42,564 nucleotides of DNA from Geodermatophilus chilensis (GCF_002802985.1 NZ_NVPT01000022.1:1-42564), one strand, 5' to 3'; positions 1-7,831 are shown, numbered from the stretch's first letter. A program made the numbers and translations. Notes: generated from the sequence alone by a model not told the origin.

Positions 1-78
1 ACCGCCCTCGGCCGACTACGCGGACCCAGCTACCGGGCCACCATCAGCATCGACATCCTCACCGACCCTGACCCGTGA
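1..78 (+). CDS. 3' end of an unidentified CDS, cut by the window edge
   Basis: An open frame enters from the left edge and ends at a TGA at 76-78. The 25 visible residues read TALGRLRGPSYRATISIDIL and then TDPDP. The reading frame has ordinary high-GC codon use. The peptide is too short to assign; a transposase or integrase C-terminus is possible, but nothing here proves it. The next gene begins about 170 nt downstream. Confidence 0.4.
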   Translation, partial: TALGRLRGPSYRATISIDILTDPDP

Positions 79-133
79 CAACTCGGTCCAGCGCCTAAGT
101 GAACGGCTTTGGGTCTAGCCCGGCTCGCGCCGT

Positions 134-188
134 GTGCAGGCAGCGCGAACGCGACGGCGGCCGGACAGCGCTGAGTGCACACACCGCG
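134..188 (+). repeat. 55-bp dispersed element, copy A
   Basis: The last 27 bases (162-188) match 1703-1729 with one mismatch, and the 28 bases before them also align at the same spacing with 18 identities. The core holds AGCGCT and GTGCAC, two short palindromes. Copy A lies 57 nt upstream of the CoiA-like gene. It may be a regulatory site or the remnant of a small mobile element. Confidence 0.6.
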
Positions 189-233
189 CGTCGTGGCGTC
201 GGGGAGCGCCGCCGTCCTGTCGGACCCCCGGCC

Positions 234-239
234 TACCGT
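234..239 (+). promoter_or_regulatory. Candidate -10 hexamer for leaderless transcription of the CoiA-like gene
   Basis: TACCGT fits the actinobacterial TANNNT -10 pattern and sits 6 nt before the GTG at 246. No Shine-Dalgarno sequence precedes that GTG. This is the usual geometry of leaderless actinobacterial mRNAs. No convincing -35 was seen. Confidence 0.4.
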
Positions 240-245
240 CGCGGC

Positions 246-1034
246 GTGTCGGGCGAGCTGCGGTGGGCGGTGACGGACGGTCCGGCGGGGACCGCGGCCG
301 TCGCGCTGCCCGACGACGGTATGGCCGCCCACGTGCTCGGCCTCGACCACGGCAGGGGCTTCTGGTGTTCCCGGGAGGCCGGCGGGTGCGGGAGCCGGCT
401 GGTCCTGGAGGCCCGGGACGGCGCCCGGCCGCACTTCCGGCACCCCGCCGACGGCCGCTGCGCCCTCAATGGGTCCGACGCCGGGCCCGCGTACGAGCAG
501 CTCCGCCACCGCCGGGCGATGGGGGCGTGGCTGGCCGCGCAGGGGTTCCGGCCGCGGCTCGAGGAGGTCCCCGGCAGCGGCGGGCTGCACGTCGTCGTGG
601 CCGAGGCGAGCAGCGCCCTGGTGGTGCAGCTCTCGTCCCTGCCGGACACCGCCTGGCGGGAGCGCGACGACCGGTACCGGAGGCGCGTCCGGCACGTCAC
701 CTGGTTCTACGGCCCCGAGGCCGGGTCGGCCGGGGACACCGAGCTGGCCGTCCGGGGCGTGGCGTACGCGGTGCGCCGGCACAACACGGGGCTCCTCGTC
801 GGCGTCCGGGACGTCGCCGGCGGGACGCGCTGGGTGCGGCTCGGCGCCTGCCGCCTCACCGCCGACGGGTTCGAGGCACCGGGCGCCGCGGAGGCCCGGG
901 CACTGCACGCCCGCCGCGCGGCGGACCGGCAGCAGGCGGCACGCCGGGCCGCCCGGTGCGCAGAGCGGGCGGCGCAGGGGCCACGGGACCACCCGCGGGC
1001 CGAGGCACCGCCCCTCCTCCCGTTCCCCGCGTAG
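246..1034 (+). CDS. CoiA-like protein (competence/nuclease-like fold), probably catalytically inactive
   Basis: About 262 residues from GTG 246; an upstream ATG at 99 is in frame but would place copy A of the repeat inside the gene. Residues 39-72 hold a cysteine/histidine cluster (C41, C48, H63, H66, C72) in the pattern of the CoiA N-terminal zinc-binding segment, including the RPHFRH motif. Residues 85-155 then resemble the restriction-endonuclease-like core of CoiA, with an RHRRA helix, a beta hairpin and a VVQLSS strand. CoiA homologues usually carry an Asp and a Glu on the two core strands. Here those places read LHVVV (H115) and LVVQ, so the acidic residues seem lost. The C-terminus is Ala/Arg-rich. 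CoiA acts after DNA uptake in Firmicutes; in actinobacteria its role is unclear. The family call rests on motif recall, without a search. Confidence 0.5.
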   Translation: MSGELRWAVTDGPAGTAAVALPDDGMAAHVLGLDHGRGFWCSREAGGCGSRLVLEARDGARPHFRHPADGRCALNGSDAGPAYEQLRHRRAMGAWLAAQGFRPRLEEVPGSGGLHVVVAEASSALVVQLSSLPDTAWRERDDRYRRRVRHVTWFYGPEAGSAGDTELAVRGVAYAVRRHNTGLLVGVRDVAGGTRWVRLGACRLTADGFEAPGAAEARALHARRAADRQQAARRAARCAERAAQGPRDHPRAEAPPLLPFPA

Positions 1035-1049
1035 CGGGTACCCGCCCGG

Positions 1050-1571
1050 CTACTCGCCCGTGGCGCCGTCGACGGCCTCGCGCAGCAGGTCCGCGTGGCC
1101 GTTGTGCCGCGCGTACTCCTCGACCAGGTGCAGCAGGATCCAGCGCAGCGAGTACTCGTCGTCCCGCCCCCACGGCCGGTCCACGGTGTCGAGCGGCAGC
1201 CGGTCGACCACCGTGCCGACTGCGTCGGTGACGGCGTGCCAGGTAGCCCAGGCCGCGTCGACGTCCTCCTGCGTGACGGTGTCCGGATCGACCCGGAACT
1301 GCTCGTCGCGGTCCCGCACCACGTCCGGCCACATGTCGTACGGCAGCCCGCCGAGACCGACCAGCCAGCCGATCTCCACGGCCGCGAGGTGGCGCACCAT
1401 GCCGAGCAGGGTGAGGTCCGAGGTGGGGACGGCGCGGGTCGCCAGCTGCTGTGGCGTCAGCCCGGCGCACTTCCAGGCGAGGGTCTGCCGCTGGTACTCC
1501 AGGAACCCGGTCAGCAGCGTGCGCTCGTCCCCGGTGAGCGCGGCCTCGGTGCGGTCGTCCTCGGGCGTCAC
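1050..1571 (-). CDS. DinB family protein (DUF664-type)
   Basis: 173 residues starting at GTG 1571, chosen because a strong AGGAGG lies 6 nt upstream; the frame stays open farther upstream but without a better start. The protein has the DinB four-helix pattern: a first helix ending LAWKCAGLTPQQL, the SDLTLLGMVRHLAAVE segment, and the final LRWILLHLVEEYARHNGH. Histidines in the second and last helices (RHLAAVE, HLVEEYARHNGH) are the usual metal ligands of this superfamily. Many members are thiol-dependent transferases, for example mycothiol S-transferases in actinobacteria, so that role is plausible but unproven. It converges with the CoiA-like gene (15 nt between stops), and copy B of the 55-bp element lies about 100 nt upstream of its start. 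Confidence 0.85.
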   Translation of the reverse strand: MTPEDDRTEAALTGDERTLLTGFLEYQRQTLAWKCAGLTPQQLATRAVPTSDLTLLGMVRHLAAVEIGWLVGLGGLPYDMWPDVVRDRDEQFRVDPDTVTQEDVDAAWATWHAVTDAVGTVVDRLPLDTVDRPWGRDDEYSLRWILLHLVEEYARHNGHADLLREAVDGATGE

Positions 1572-1674
1572 CGCCCACCTCCTCGTCCGGCGTCTGCCGC
1601 GGCAGTGTGCCGCACCTGGGCTGGTGGACGCGGTCGTTGGTAGTGCCGAGCGCGGCCGAGGTCCCGTGCGGGAT

Positions 1675-1729
1675 GTGCACGGAGCGGGGATCGGACCGCG
1701 CGCGGACAGCGCTGCGTGCACACACCGCG
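1675..1729 (+). repeat. 55-bp dispersed element, copy B
   Basis: This is the second copy of the element at 134-188, in the same orientation on the plus strand. It sits between the DinB-family start (1571) and the end of the His-rich membrane protein gene (1746). Overall about 44 of 55 positions agree. No third copy was noticed. Confidence 0.6.
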
Positions 1730-1745
1730 ACCGGCCGCCGACCAG

Positions 1746-2132
1746 CTACGACGTCGGCTGCTCCTCGGACGGCGGGCTCGCGTCGTCCAGCGCGGGCACC
1801 GGCGGCTCCTGCGCGTCCGGACGGCGCCGGGTGAGGTGCAGGTGCGGCAGGTGCAGGTGCGGGCGGTGCAGGGTGCCGCGGGGGTGCGCGAGCCGGTCGA
1901 CGACGCGCGGCGGCAGGTGCACGTGCGGCAGGTGCGGCAGGTGCGGGTGCGGCGCGTGCTGCGCCATCAGCGCCGCCGCCCGCACACGCAGCCCCGCTTC
2001 CTCGCGCGCTCTGATGGCCGCCCGGGCGGCCCGGTGGTCGCGCTCCCACCGGGCGGTGTTGGTCCGCGCCAGCCAGATGACCGCCGCGACCTCGAGCCCG
2101 AAGGCGAGCACGACGACAGCCGCCCACCCCAT
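1746..2132 (-). CDS. Small membrane-anchored protein with a His-Leu-Pro repeat tail, unknown function
   Basis: 128 residues from ATG 2132, which has GGGGAG 8-9 nt upstream. Residues 1-20 form one hydrophobic transmembrane segment (WAAVVVLAFGLEVAAVIWLA). A basic/acidic helical stretch follows (ARWERDHRAARAAIRAREEAG), then a histidine-rich tail built from short repeats such as HPHLPHLPHVHLP and HRPHLHLPHLHL. At the DNA level the tail is a degenerate tandem of GTGCGGCAG-like nonamers (about 1830-1960). No catalytic motif or family was recognised. The tail could bind metal ions or be a low-complexity expansion. It lies 105 nt downstream of the glycosyltransferase gene on the same strand and may be its last operon member. 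Confidence 0.65.
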   Translation of the reverse strand: MGWAAVVVLAFGLEVAAVIWLARTNTARWERDHRAARAAIRAREEAGLRVRAAALMAQHAPHPHLPHLPHVHLPPRVVDRLAHPRGTLHRPHLHLPHLHLTRRRPDAQEPPVPALDDASPPSEEQPTS

Positions 2133-2237
2133 GACGACCACTCCCCGAGCGCCGCGGCAGCCGGTCCACCCGGCGTCGGCGGCGATGTCGGCAGGATCCG
2201 CCACCTGGGGTTGCGGCACAAGGGCGTCCGCAACGGC

Positions 2238-3449
2238 TCACCAGGCGAGACGCCGGTACACCTCCTGCAGCGCTGCGACGTGGGCCGTGGGGTCGTGCCG
2301 CGACCGCACCCGGGCCCATCCAGCTCGACCGAGCCGGCCCGCCTCGGCGGGGTCCGACAGCAGCCGGGTGAGCGCGCCGGACAGCGCGGCGGTGTCCCCG
2401 GGCGGCACCAGGAGCCCGGTCGTGCCGTCGTCCACCAGCTCGGGGACCCCACCCACCGCGGAGGCGACCACCGGCACCCCCTGTGCGGCAGCCTCGAGCA
2501 CCGCCATCGGGCAGTTCTCCCACCACAGCGCCGGCAGGACGGCGACCGCCGCGACCCGCAGCTCGGCCGCGACCCGGTCGGGCGGCAGCGGGCCCAGAAC
2601 GTCCACCGGCAGGCACTCCGCCGCGACCCGGGCGCGCACCGCCCGCGCCAGCCGCCCGGACCCGGCCAGGCGCACCCGCGCGCCGGCCGGCAGCGCGGCT
2701 GCGGCGTCCAGCAGGGTGTCCACGCCCTTCTCCGCCACCAGTCGGGAGGCGTACAGCACCGCCGGCGGATCCCCGGGGGCGAGCCGGGGCGAGGGAGCCG
2801 CGACCACCGGGTTGGGCAGCACCTCCACCCGCTCGGCCGGCAGCCCGCCCTCGACCACCCGGTCGCGGAGGAAGGCGCTCGGCGCCACGAACCGGTCCAC
2901 CCGGTCGTAGACGCCGCGGGCGCGGGCGGCGTAGGCGTCCACCGCCGCGGCGACCGACCGCCACCGCGAGCCCTCCAGGCAGCGGTGCCGCACCACCTGC
3001 CAGTAGCCGCCGGACAGGCAGCGGGTGCACGGGGCGCCCTCGGTGAACAGCCGGAAGTCCGGGCAGACCGGTTTGTAGTCGTGCAGCGTCATCACCGTCG
3101 GCACGCCGCGGCGCTGCAGCGCGTCGAGCACCGAGAGCGTCAGCCGCTCGAAGACGTGGTGCACGTGCGCGACGTCCGGCCGCACCTCGTCGACCACCCG
3201 CGCCAGCGCCCGGTAGGCGGACGGCGACCACACCCCCGCCCACGCCTCGCCGAACCGGGTCCGCGCACCGGCCCCCGCCGCCACCGGCAGGGAGGAGCGC
3301 ACCGGGGTGGGCAGGGTCCGCTCCTCGGCGACGGCGAAGGGCACCACCTCGTGCCCGGCGGCACGCAGCAGCTCCGCGGTGAGCACCAGCACCGTCTCCG
3401 CGCCACCGGGTCCCTGCGTCCAGTGGTTGCCGACGAGCAGCACCCGCAC
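2238..3449 (-). CDS. Glycosyltransferase, GT4 family
   Basis: 403 residues, starting at GTG 3449, 4 nt after the stop of the upstream oxidoreductase, so translation is probably coupled. The N-terminus VRVLLVGNHWTQGPGGAE is the Rossmann strand and acceptor-side loop typical of GT4 enzymes. Around residues 120-150 there is a cysteine-containing insert (KPVCPDF, PCTRC, HRCLEG) seen in a subset of GT4 proteins. The donor-binding domain has LYASRLVAEKGVDTLL and the E-x7-E motif ENCPMAVLE, followed by AQGVPVVASAVGGVPELV. It should transfer a nucleotide-activated sugar to a glycan, lipid or small-molecule acceptor in the cytoplasm. The donor and acceptor cannot be read from sequence. It closes the five-gene sugar cluster. 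Confidence 0.9.
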   Translation of the reverse strand: MRVLLVGNHWTQGPGGAETVLVLTAELLRAAGHEVVPFAVAEERTLPTPVRSSLPVAAGAGARTRFGEAWAGVWSPSAYRALARVVDEVRPDVAHVHHVFERLTLSVLDALQRRGVPTVMTLHDYKPVCPDFRLFTEGAPCTRCLSGGYWQVVRHRCLEGSRWRSVAAAVDAYAARARGVYDRVDRFVAPSAFLRDRVVEGGLPAERVEVLPNPVVAAPSPRLAPGDPPAVLYASRLVAEKGVDTLLDAAAALPAGARVRLAGSGRLARAVRARVAAECLPVDVLGPLPPDRVAAELRVAAVAVLPALWWENCPMAVLEAAAQGVPVVASAVGGVPELVDDGTTGLLVPPGDTAALSGALTRLLSDPAEAGRLGRAGWARVRSRHDPTAHVAALQEVYRRLAW

Positions 3450-3453
3450 GGCG

Positions 3454-4548
3454 TCAGAACCGCAGCACGGCCTGCAGCGGCGGAGCGGCCAGCCGGCGGC
3501 CGGCCAGGTCGGCGAGCAGCCGTGGCCCCTCCTCGAACGGCAGGACGTCGGTGACCAGGTGCGAGCGGATCTCCGGACCCCGCTCGCGCAGCAGGTCGAG
3601 GGTGACCTGCGCCAGCGCCGTCCGCGGCCAGGCACCGGCCATGCCCCGCGGCACCCGGCTGATCTGCGCGCAGACCACCGCGAGGCCGTTGTGGTGGAAC
3701 TCCTCGCCGAGTCGCACCGCCTCCGCACCGGCCTGGTAGAAGCCGAGGTCCACGACGGTGCCCTGCGGGCGCAGCGCCTTGAGCCCGGTGGCCAGCGCGG
3801 CGTCGTGGCCGCGGCACTGCAGGACGACGTCGGCGCCGGCGTCCCCCGGCCCGTGCCGCCAGCGCTCCTTGACCGCGCGCCACGCGGACGCGTCATCGGC
3901 GAGGGTGGCCAGGCCCAGCGCCTCGGCGACCGCCCGCCGCTCGGCCGAGGGCTCGGCGACGACGACGTCCGCGGCGCCGTGCTGCACGGCGAGCATCGCG
4001 GTGAGCAGCCCGATGACCCCGGCGCCGGTGACCAGCACGTGCCGGTCGCGCACCCCGGCGTCGACGCCGGCGCCCGGCCCGGCGGCGTCGGCCGCGGCGT
4101 GCAGCAGCCCGTTGACGCAGATGGGCCCCATCTGGGCGAGGTAGACGCCCAGCAGCGGGTCGAGGTCGTCGGGCACGGGGATCACCGGCCTGGCCGACGG
4201 GTCGGCGCAGGTACCGGTGCGGTGCCCGTAGGCCATGGCGACGAGCTGCCCCTCGGTCAGCGACGGGGTGCGGCTCTCGGTGACCCGGCCGACCTCCATG
4301 TAGCCCAGCCCCGTGACCGGATAGGCGGCAGGCGGGCCGGCGTCGTCGAACGAACGCAGGTCGGGGTCCCAGTGCAGCAGGTGGTGCGGGTCGGTGCCGC
4401 GGACGATCGCCACCTCGGTGCCGGCGCTCACCCCGCTCCACTCGGTCTGCACCCACGCCTGACCGGGCGCGGGATCGGGCTCCTCGACGTCGAGGACCGC
4501 CGGCTCCCCCGGGGCGACGACGCCGATGCTGCGGACCGCGCGGCTCAC
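3454..4548 (-). CDS. MDR-superfamily (zinc-ADH-like) oxidoreductase lacking the usual zinc cysteines
   Basis: 364 residues from GTG 4548, whose GTGA overlaps the stop of the upstream Gfo/Idh gene by 4 nt. The N-terminal catalytic domain reads WSGVSAGTEVAIVRG where a classical zinc ADH has a CGSD-type ligand motif. The NAD(P) domain has VLVTGAGVIGLLTAMLA. No structural-zinc cysteine quartet is present. The SAGTE signature is typical of the ADH half of bi-domain proteins in which an MDR oxidoreductase is fused to a Gfo/Idh/MocA domain, often found in polysaccharide clusters. Here the two halves are separate, adjacent, overlapping genes. The likely role is reduction or dehydrogenation of a sugar or cyclitol intermediate. 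The substrate is unknown. Confidence 0.8.
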   Translation of the reverse strand: MSRAVRSIGVVAPGEPAVLDVEEPDPAPGQAWVQTEWSGVSAGTEVAIVRGTDPHHLLHWDPDLRSFDDAGPPAAYPVTGLGYMEVGRVTESRTPSLTEGQLVAMAYGHRTGTCADPSARPVIPVPDDLDPLLGVYLAQMGPICVNGLLHAAADAAGPGAGVDAGVRDRHVLVTGAGVIGLLTAMLAVQHGAADVVVAEPSAERRAVAEALGLATLADDASAWRAVKERWRHGPGDAGADVVLQCRGHDAALATGLKALRPQGTVVDLGFYQAGAEAVRLGEEFHHNGLAVVCAQISRVPRGMAGAWPRTALAQVTLDLLRERGPEIRSHLVTDVLPFEEGPRLLADLAGRRLAAPPLQAVLRF

Positions 4549-5495
4549 AGCTGGACCGTCCCGCCGTCGGCGGCCGCCTGCGCCACCGCGACCGCCAGCC
4601 GGTGGGTGCGCAGCGCCTCGCGGTACGGCGCCCGGACGTCGTGTCCCTCGCCCCGGACGGCGGCGACGAAGGCGCGGTCCTCGGCCTCGAAGGGGTCGAC
4701 GTCGCGGTCGACCACCCGCTCCCCGTCGGCGTCGGTGACCACGAGCCGGTGCTCGGTGAGCCACAGGCCCAGGCCCGGGGCGACCAGCTCGACGCCGATC
4801 CGGTGCGCGCGGGGCAGCAGGCAGCTGTTGGAGAAGGACCCCACCGCGCCGCTCTCGAAGCGCAGCGCGGCGGTGCAGACGTCGAGGATGTCGCCGGGGC
4901 CGTCGGGCGAGCGCGAACCGGTGGCCCAGCCGCCCTCGACCTCCCCGACCAGCACCCGGGCGACGTCGAAGAGGTGGGTGGCCTGCTCGACGGTCTGCCC
5001 GCCCGAGCCGTCCTGGCGGGCCCACCAGTCCACCCGCGGGGCCCGGTCCAGCCAGGCGCCGAGGACCATCCGCGCCGGCGCCCCGGCCAGCAGGTCGCGG
5101 GCCAGCTCGAGGGTGTCGAGGTAGCGCCAGTGGTAGCCGACGGCGGTGAGCAGGCCGGCGGCGTCGATCCGGTCGGCGAGCGCCTCGGCGGTGGCGAGGT
5201 CGGTCGCCAGCGGCTTCTCGACGAACAGCGGCAGCCCGCGTTCGACGGCCGCCGTCTCGACCTCGCCGTGCGCGTGCGGCGGGACGCAGACGTACAGCGC
5301 GTCGAGCCGTTCCACGTCGAGCAGGTCCGCCCAGTGCGCGTAGGCCGCGGCCCCCGCGCGGGCGGCGAGCACCTCGGCCCGGTCGGCGCGCGGGTCGGCG
5401 ATCCCGGCGACGGTCACGCCGTCGATGGAGCTGAGCGCGTCCACGTGCCGGCCGGCGATGAACCCAGCCCCGACCAGGCCGATCCTCGTCGTCAT
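4545..5495 (-). CDS. Gfo/Idh/MocA family oxidoreductase (downstream paralogue)
   Basis: 316 residues from ATG 5495, with GGCAGGAGG about 6 nt upstream. The N-terminal Rossmann domain has GLVGAGFIAGRH. The family-defining Lys-Pro motif is FVEKPLATD, and the catalytic-domain strand GYHWRY follows. The C-terminal alpha/beta domain contains GGQTVEQATHLFDVAR, where the His is the usual catalytic position. It is clearly paralogous to the next gene upstream (shared WLDR-P, SGGQ-VEQ-THLFD-AR and L-GEV blocks), which suggests tandem duplication. These enzymes oxidise or reduce a hydroxyl of sugars, inositols or UDP-sugars with NAD(P). Substrate unknown. Confidence 0.88.
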   Translation of the reverse strand: MTTRIGLVGAGFIAGRHVDALSSIDGVTVAGIADPRADRAEVLAARAGAAAYAHWADLLDVERLDALYVCVPPHAHGEVETAAVERGLPLFVEKPLATDLATAEALADRIDAAGLLTAVGYHWRYLDTLELARDLLAGAPARMVLGAWLDRAPRVDWWARQDGSGGQTVEQATHLFDVARVLVGEVEGGWATGSRSPDGPGDILDVCTAALRFESGAVGSFSNSCLLPRAHRIGVELVAPGLGLWLTEHRLVVTDADGERVVDRDVDPFEAEDRAFVAAVRGEGHDVRAPYREALRTHRLAVAVAQAAADGGTVQL

Positions 5496-5534
5496 GTCCG
5501 CCTCCTGCCCGCGCCGACCGGGCGGCAACCGTCG

Positions 5535-6503
5535 TCAGTCCCCGAGCCGGACGGGCCTGCCCTCACGCGCCGCCCGGTCGGCGGCGCAGGCCAGGGCGTG
5601 CGAGCGCAGCCCCTCGGCGTAGGGGACCCGCACCCCCGGGGCCTGCCCGAGCAGCACGTCGAGGAACTCCCGGTCCTCGACGGCGACGGGATCCTCGTCG
5701 GAGCCGGTGGTCTCCGCCCCGTCGGCGTCGGAGACGCGCAGCTCGTGGTCGGACAGGCCGCGCTCGGTCACCTCCACGGCGAGGCCCTCGGTGACCAGCT
5801 CCAGCCCGACGTGGTGGCGGCGGCCGAGGACCCGTGCCGAGGAGATGCTCCCCACGGCGCCGGAGGTGAAGGTCAGCAGCGCGGTGGCGGCGGCCGGAAC
5901 GTCACCTTCCGGTGCCGCTCGCTCGACCGCGGCGACGGTGTCGACCTCCCCGGCGAGCAGCCGGGCGAGGTCGAACAGGTGGGTGGTCTGCTCGACGACC
6001 TGCCCGCCCGAGGCCGCCCGGCGCGACCACCACGGCGCGCCGGGGGTGCGGTCCAGCCAGGCACCGGTCACCAGCTGCACGGACCGGTCCCTCAGCAGCT
6101 CCTGCGCCCGGTGCACGAGCCCCAGGTGCCGCCAGTGGTAGCCGACGGCCGTGGTCAGCCCGGCCGCCGCGACCTCGGCCGCGATCGTCTCGGCGGTGGC
6201 CAGGTCCGGCCCCAGCGGCTTCTCGACGAAGAACGGCAGGCCCCGGGCGAGCGCCGCGGCCTCCAGCGGTCCGTGCGCGAAGGGCGGGACGCAGAGCCAG
6301 ACGGCGTCCAACTCCTCGGTCTCCAGCAGCGCAGTCCCGTCGGGGTGGGGCCGCGCGCCGTAGCGCGCGGCGGCCTCCTCGGCCCGCGCGGGGACGGCGT
6401 CGGCGACCGCGACGACCTCGACGTCGTCGAAGCCGGCGAGCGCGGCCAGGTGCCGACCGGCGATGAAGCCCGTGCCGACGACGCCGACCCGCAGGCGGCT
6501 CAC
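5535..6503 (-). CDS. Gfo/Idh/MocA family oxidoreductase (upstream paralogue)
   Basis: 322 residues from GTG 6503; the start codon overlaps the TGA of the upstream glycosyltransferase by 4 nt. Motifs in order: GVVGTGFIAGRH (NAD(P) binding), FVEKPLGPD (Lys-Pro), GYHWRHL, and GGQVVEQTTHLFDLARLL. The C-terminal sheet domain is complete and the length is normal. A 39-nt gap separates it from its paralogue. Two Gfo/Idh enzymes plus a stand-alone MDR domain suggest a multi-step redox edit, for example oxidation, epimerisation and reduction, of a sugar nucleotide or glycan before the flanking GT4 enzymes act. That role is inferred from context. Confidence 0.88.
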   Translation of the reverse strand: MSRLRVGVVGTGFIAGRHLAALAGFDDVEVVAVADAVPARAEEAAARYGARPHPDGTALLETEELDAVWLCVPPFAHGPLEAAALARGLPFFVEKPLGPDLATAETIAAEVAAAGLTTAVGYHWRHLGLVHRAQELLRDRSVQLVTGAWLDRTPGAPWWSRRAASGGQVVEQTTHLFDLARLLAGEVDTVAAVERAAPEGDVPAAATALLTFTSGAVGSISSARVLGRRHHVGLELVTEGLAVEVTERGLSDHELRVSDADGAETTGSDEDPVAVEDREFLDVLLGQAPGVRVPYAEGLRSHALACAADRAAREGRPVRLGD

Positions 6504-7618
6504 CGCAGGGCCCCGCGCAGGACCGACTCGTAGACCGCTGCGGTGTCCCCGGCCATCCGCTCGCGGGTGAAGCAGGCCAGGTACCGGCGCCGTCCGGCGG
6601 CGCCCTGCCGGCGCCGGAGCGCGGGGTCGGCGAGCAGCCGTTCCAGGGCCGCCCCCAGGGCGGCGGGGTCCCCCGGCCGCACCAGCGCGCCGGTGACGCC
6701 GTCCGCGACGACCTCCTCGGTGCCGATCACCCGCGTGCCCACCACCGGCAGCCCCGCCTCCATCGCCTCCAGCGCCACCAGCGGCATCCCCTCGTGCCGC
6801 GAGGGGAGGACGAACACGTCGGCGGCGGCGAGCAGCTGCCGGGCGTCGCTGCGGTGACCGGGGAACCGGACGGCGCCGCCCACGCCCAGCCCCGCCGCCC
6901 GCTTCTCCAGCGCCTCGCGCAGCGGCCCGTCCCCGACCAGGACGACGGCGAGGTCCGGGAACCGCTCCAGCAGCCCGGGGACGGCGTCGACCAGGTGCCA
7001 CTGGCCCTTCATGTGTGTGAGCCGGCCCACCGTGAGGACGACGGGCTGGTGCGGATCCAGGCCGATGGCGGCGCGGGCGGCGTCCCGGCCGATCCGGTCG
7101 CGGAGTGGGGCCACGCCGTTGGGCACGGTGGTGAACCGCTCCGGGGGGACGCCGATGCGGGAGTAGGTGCGGCGCAGCCCCTGGGAGACGGCGATCAGCC
7201 GGTCCACCTCCTGGATCGCGTGGTGGTACGCCCGCCGCTTGCGCGGGGAGGACACCAGGTAGGGCAGGTGCTGGGTCTGCACGACCGCCGGGCACCCGGC
7301 GCGGCGGGCGAGGCACACGCCGTCCCAGTCCTCGCAGCCGGTGCCGACGTGGCAGTGGAACACGTCGGCGGGGTGGGCGTCGAGGAAGCCCGTCACCACG
7401 GCGGCGAAGCGCCGGTCGCGGGGAGAGGGCAGCTCCACCGTGCGGGCGCCCAGCTCGGCAGCGCGGTCCAGCAGCCGTCGGCCGCCCTCCGTCGGTCTCA
7501 TCATCAGGGCCACGTCGGCCGTCCCGGCGTACTCGGCGATCAGGTCCACCATGTGCGCGCCCATCCCCGAGGGGTCGGTCGACGGCGTGTAGAAGCAGAT
7601 CGAGCGGCAGGCGGTCAT
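6500..7618 (-). CDS. Glycosyltransferase, GT4 family; first gene of the sugar cluster
   Basis: 372 residues from ATG 7618, with a purine-rich GGGGGA upstream. The N-terminal domain begins ICFYTPSTDPSGMGAHMVDL, a GT4-type acceptor-domain start, followed by FHCHVGTGCEDWDG and VVQTQHLPYL. The C-terminal domain has LTVGRLTHMKGQWHLVDAV and the E-x7-E motif in HEGMPLVALEAMEAGLPVVG. There is no signal peptide and no membrane segment. It is separated from the divergent dehydrogenase gene by 246 nt, so the cluster promoter should lie there. Acceptor and donor sugars are unknown. Confidence 0.9.
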   Translation of the reverse strand: MTACRSICFYTPSTDPSGMGAHMVDLIAEYAGTADVALMMRPTEGGRRLLDRAAELGARTVELPSPRDRRFAAVVTGFLDAHPADVFHCHVGTGCEDWDGVCLARRAGCPAVVQTQHLPYLVSSPRKRRAYHHAIQEVDRLIAVSQGLRRTYSRIGVPPERFTTVPNGVAPLRDRIGRDAARAAIGLDPHQPVVLTVGRLTHMKGQWHLVDAVPGLLERFPDLAVVLVGDGPLREALEKRAAGLGVGGAVRFPGHRSDARQLLAAADVFVLPSRHEGMPLVALEAMEAGLPVVGTRVIGTEEVVADGVTGALVRPGDPAALGAALERLLADPALRRRQGAAGRRRYLACFTRERMAGDTAAVYESVLRGALR

Positions 7619-7807
7619 CGGCGTCCCCCGTGGTCGGTGGGCCCCGTGGGCTCCGGGAACGAGGAAGCTACCGCCCCGTCCGCCTCGGTGTGACCTGGAG
7701 CGCACCGTTCTGCGGCCGGGCTCGGGGGTACGCACCCGGGATCCGCGTGACCCACAGCTCAGCGCTCCGCGGGTCCTCAGTGGAACTCGGCATGCCCGTC
7801 CACCCCT

Positions 7808-7831
7808 GGTTCGGTGAGAGCCACCGGGTAG
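7808..7831 (+). promoter_or_regulatory. Candidate stress-sigma (SigB/SigF-type) promoter for the dehydrogenase at 7865
   Basis: GGTT (7808-7811), a 14-nt spacer, then GGGTAG (7826-7831) fits the actinobacterial alternative-sigma pattern GNTT-N14-16-GGGTAT in all but the last base. The predicted start of transcription is about 25-30 nt before the GTG at 7865, leaving room for the GGGAGG ribosome site. Confidence 0.4.
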
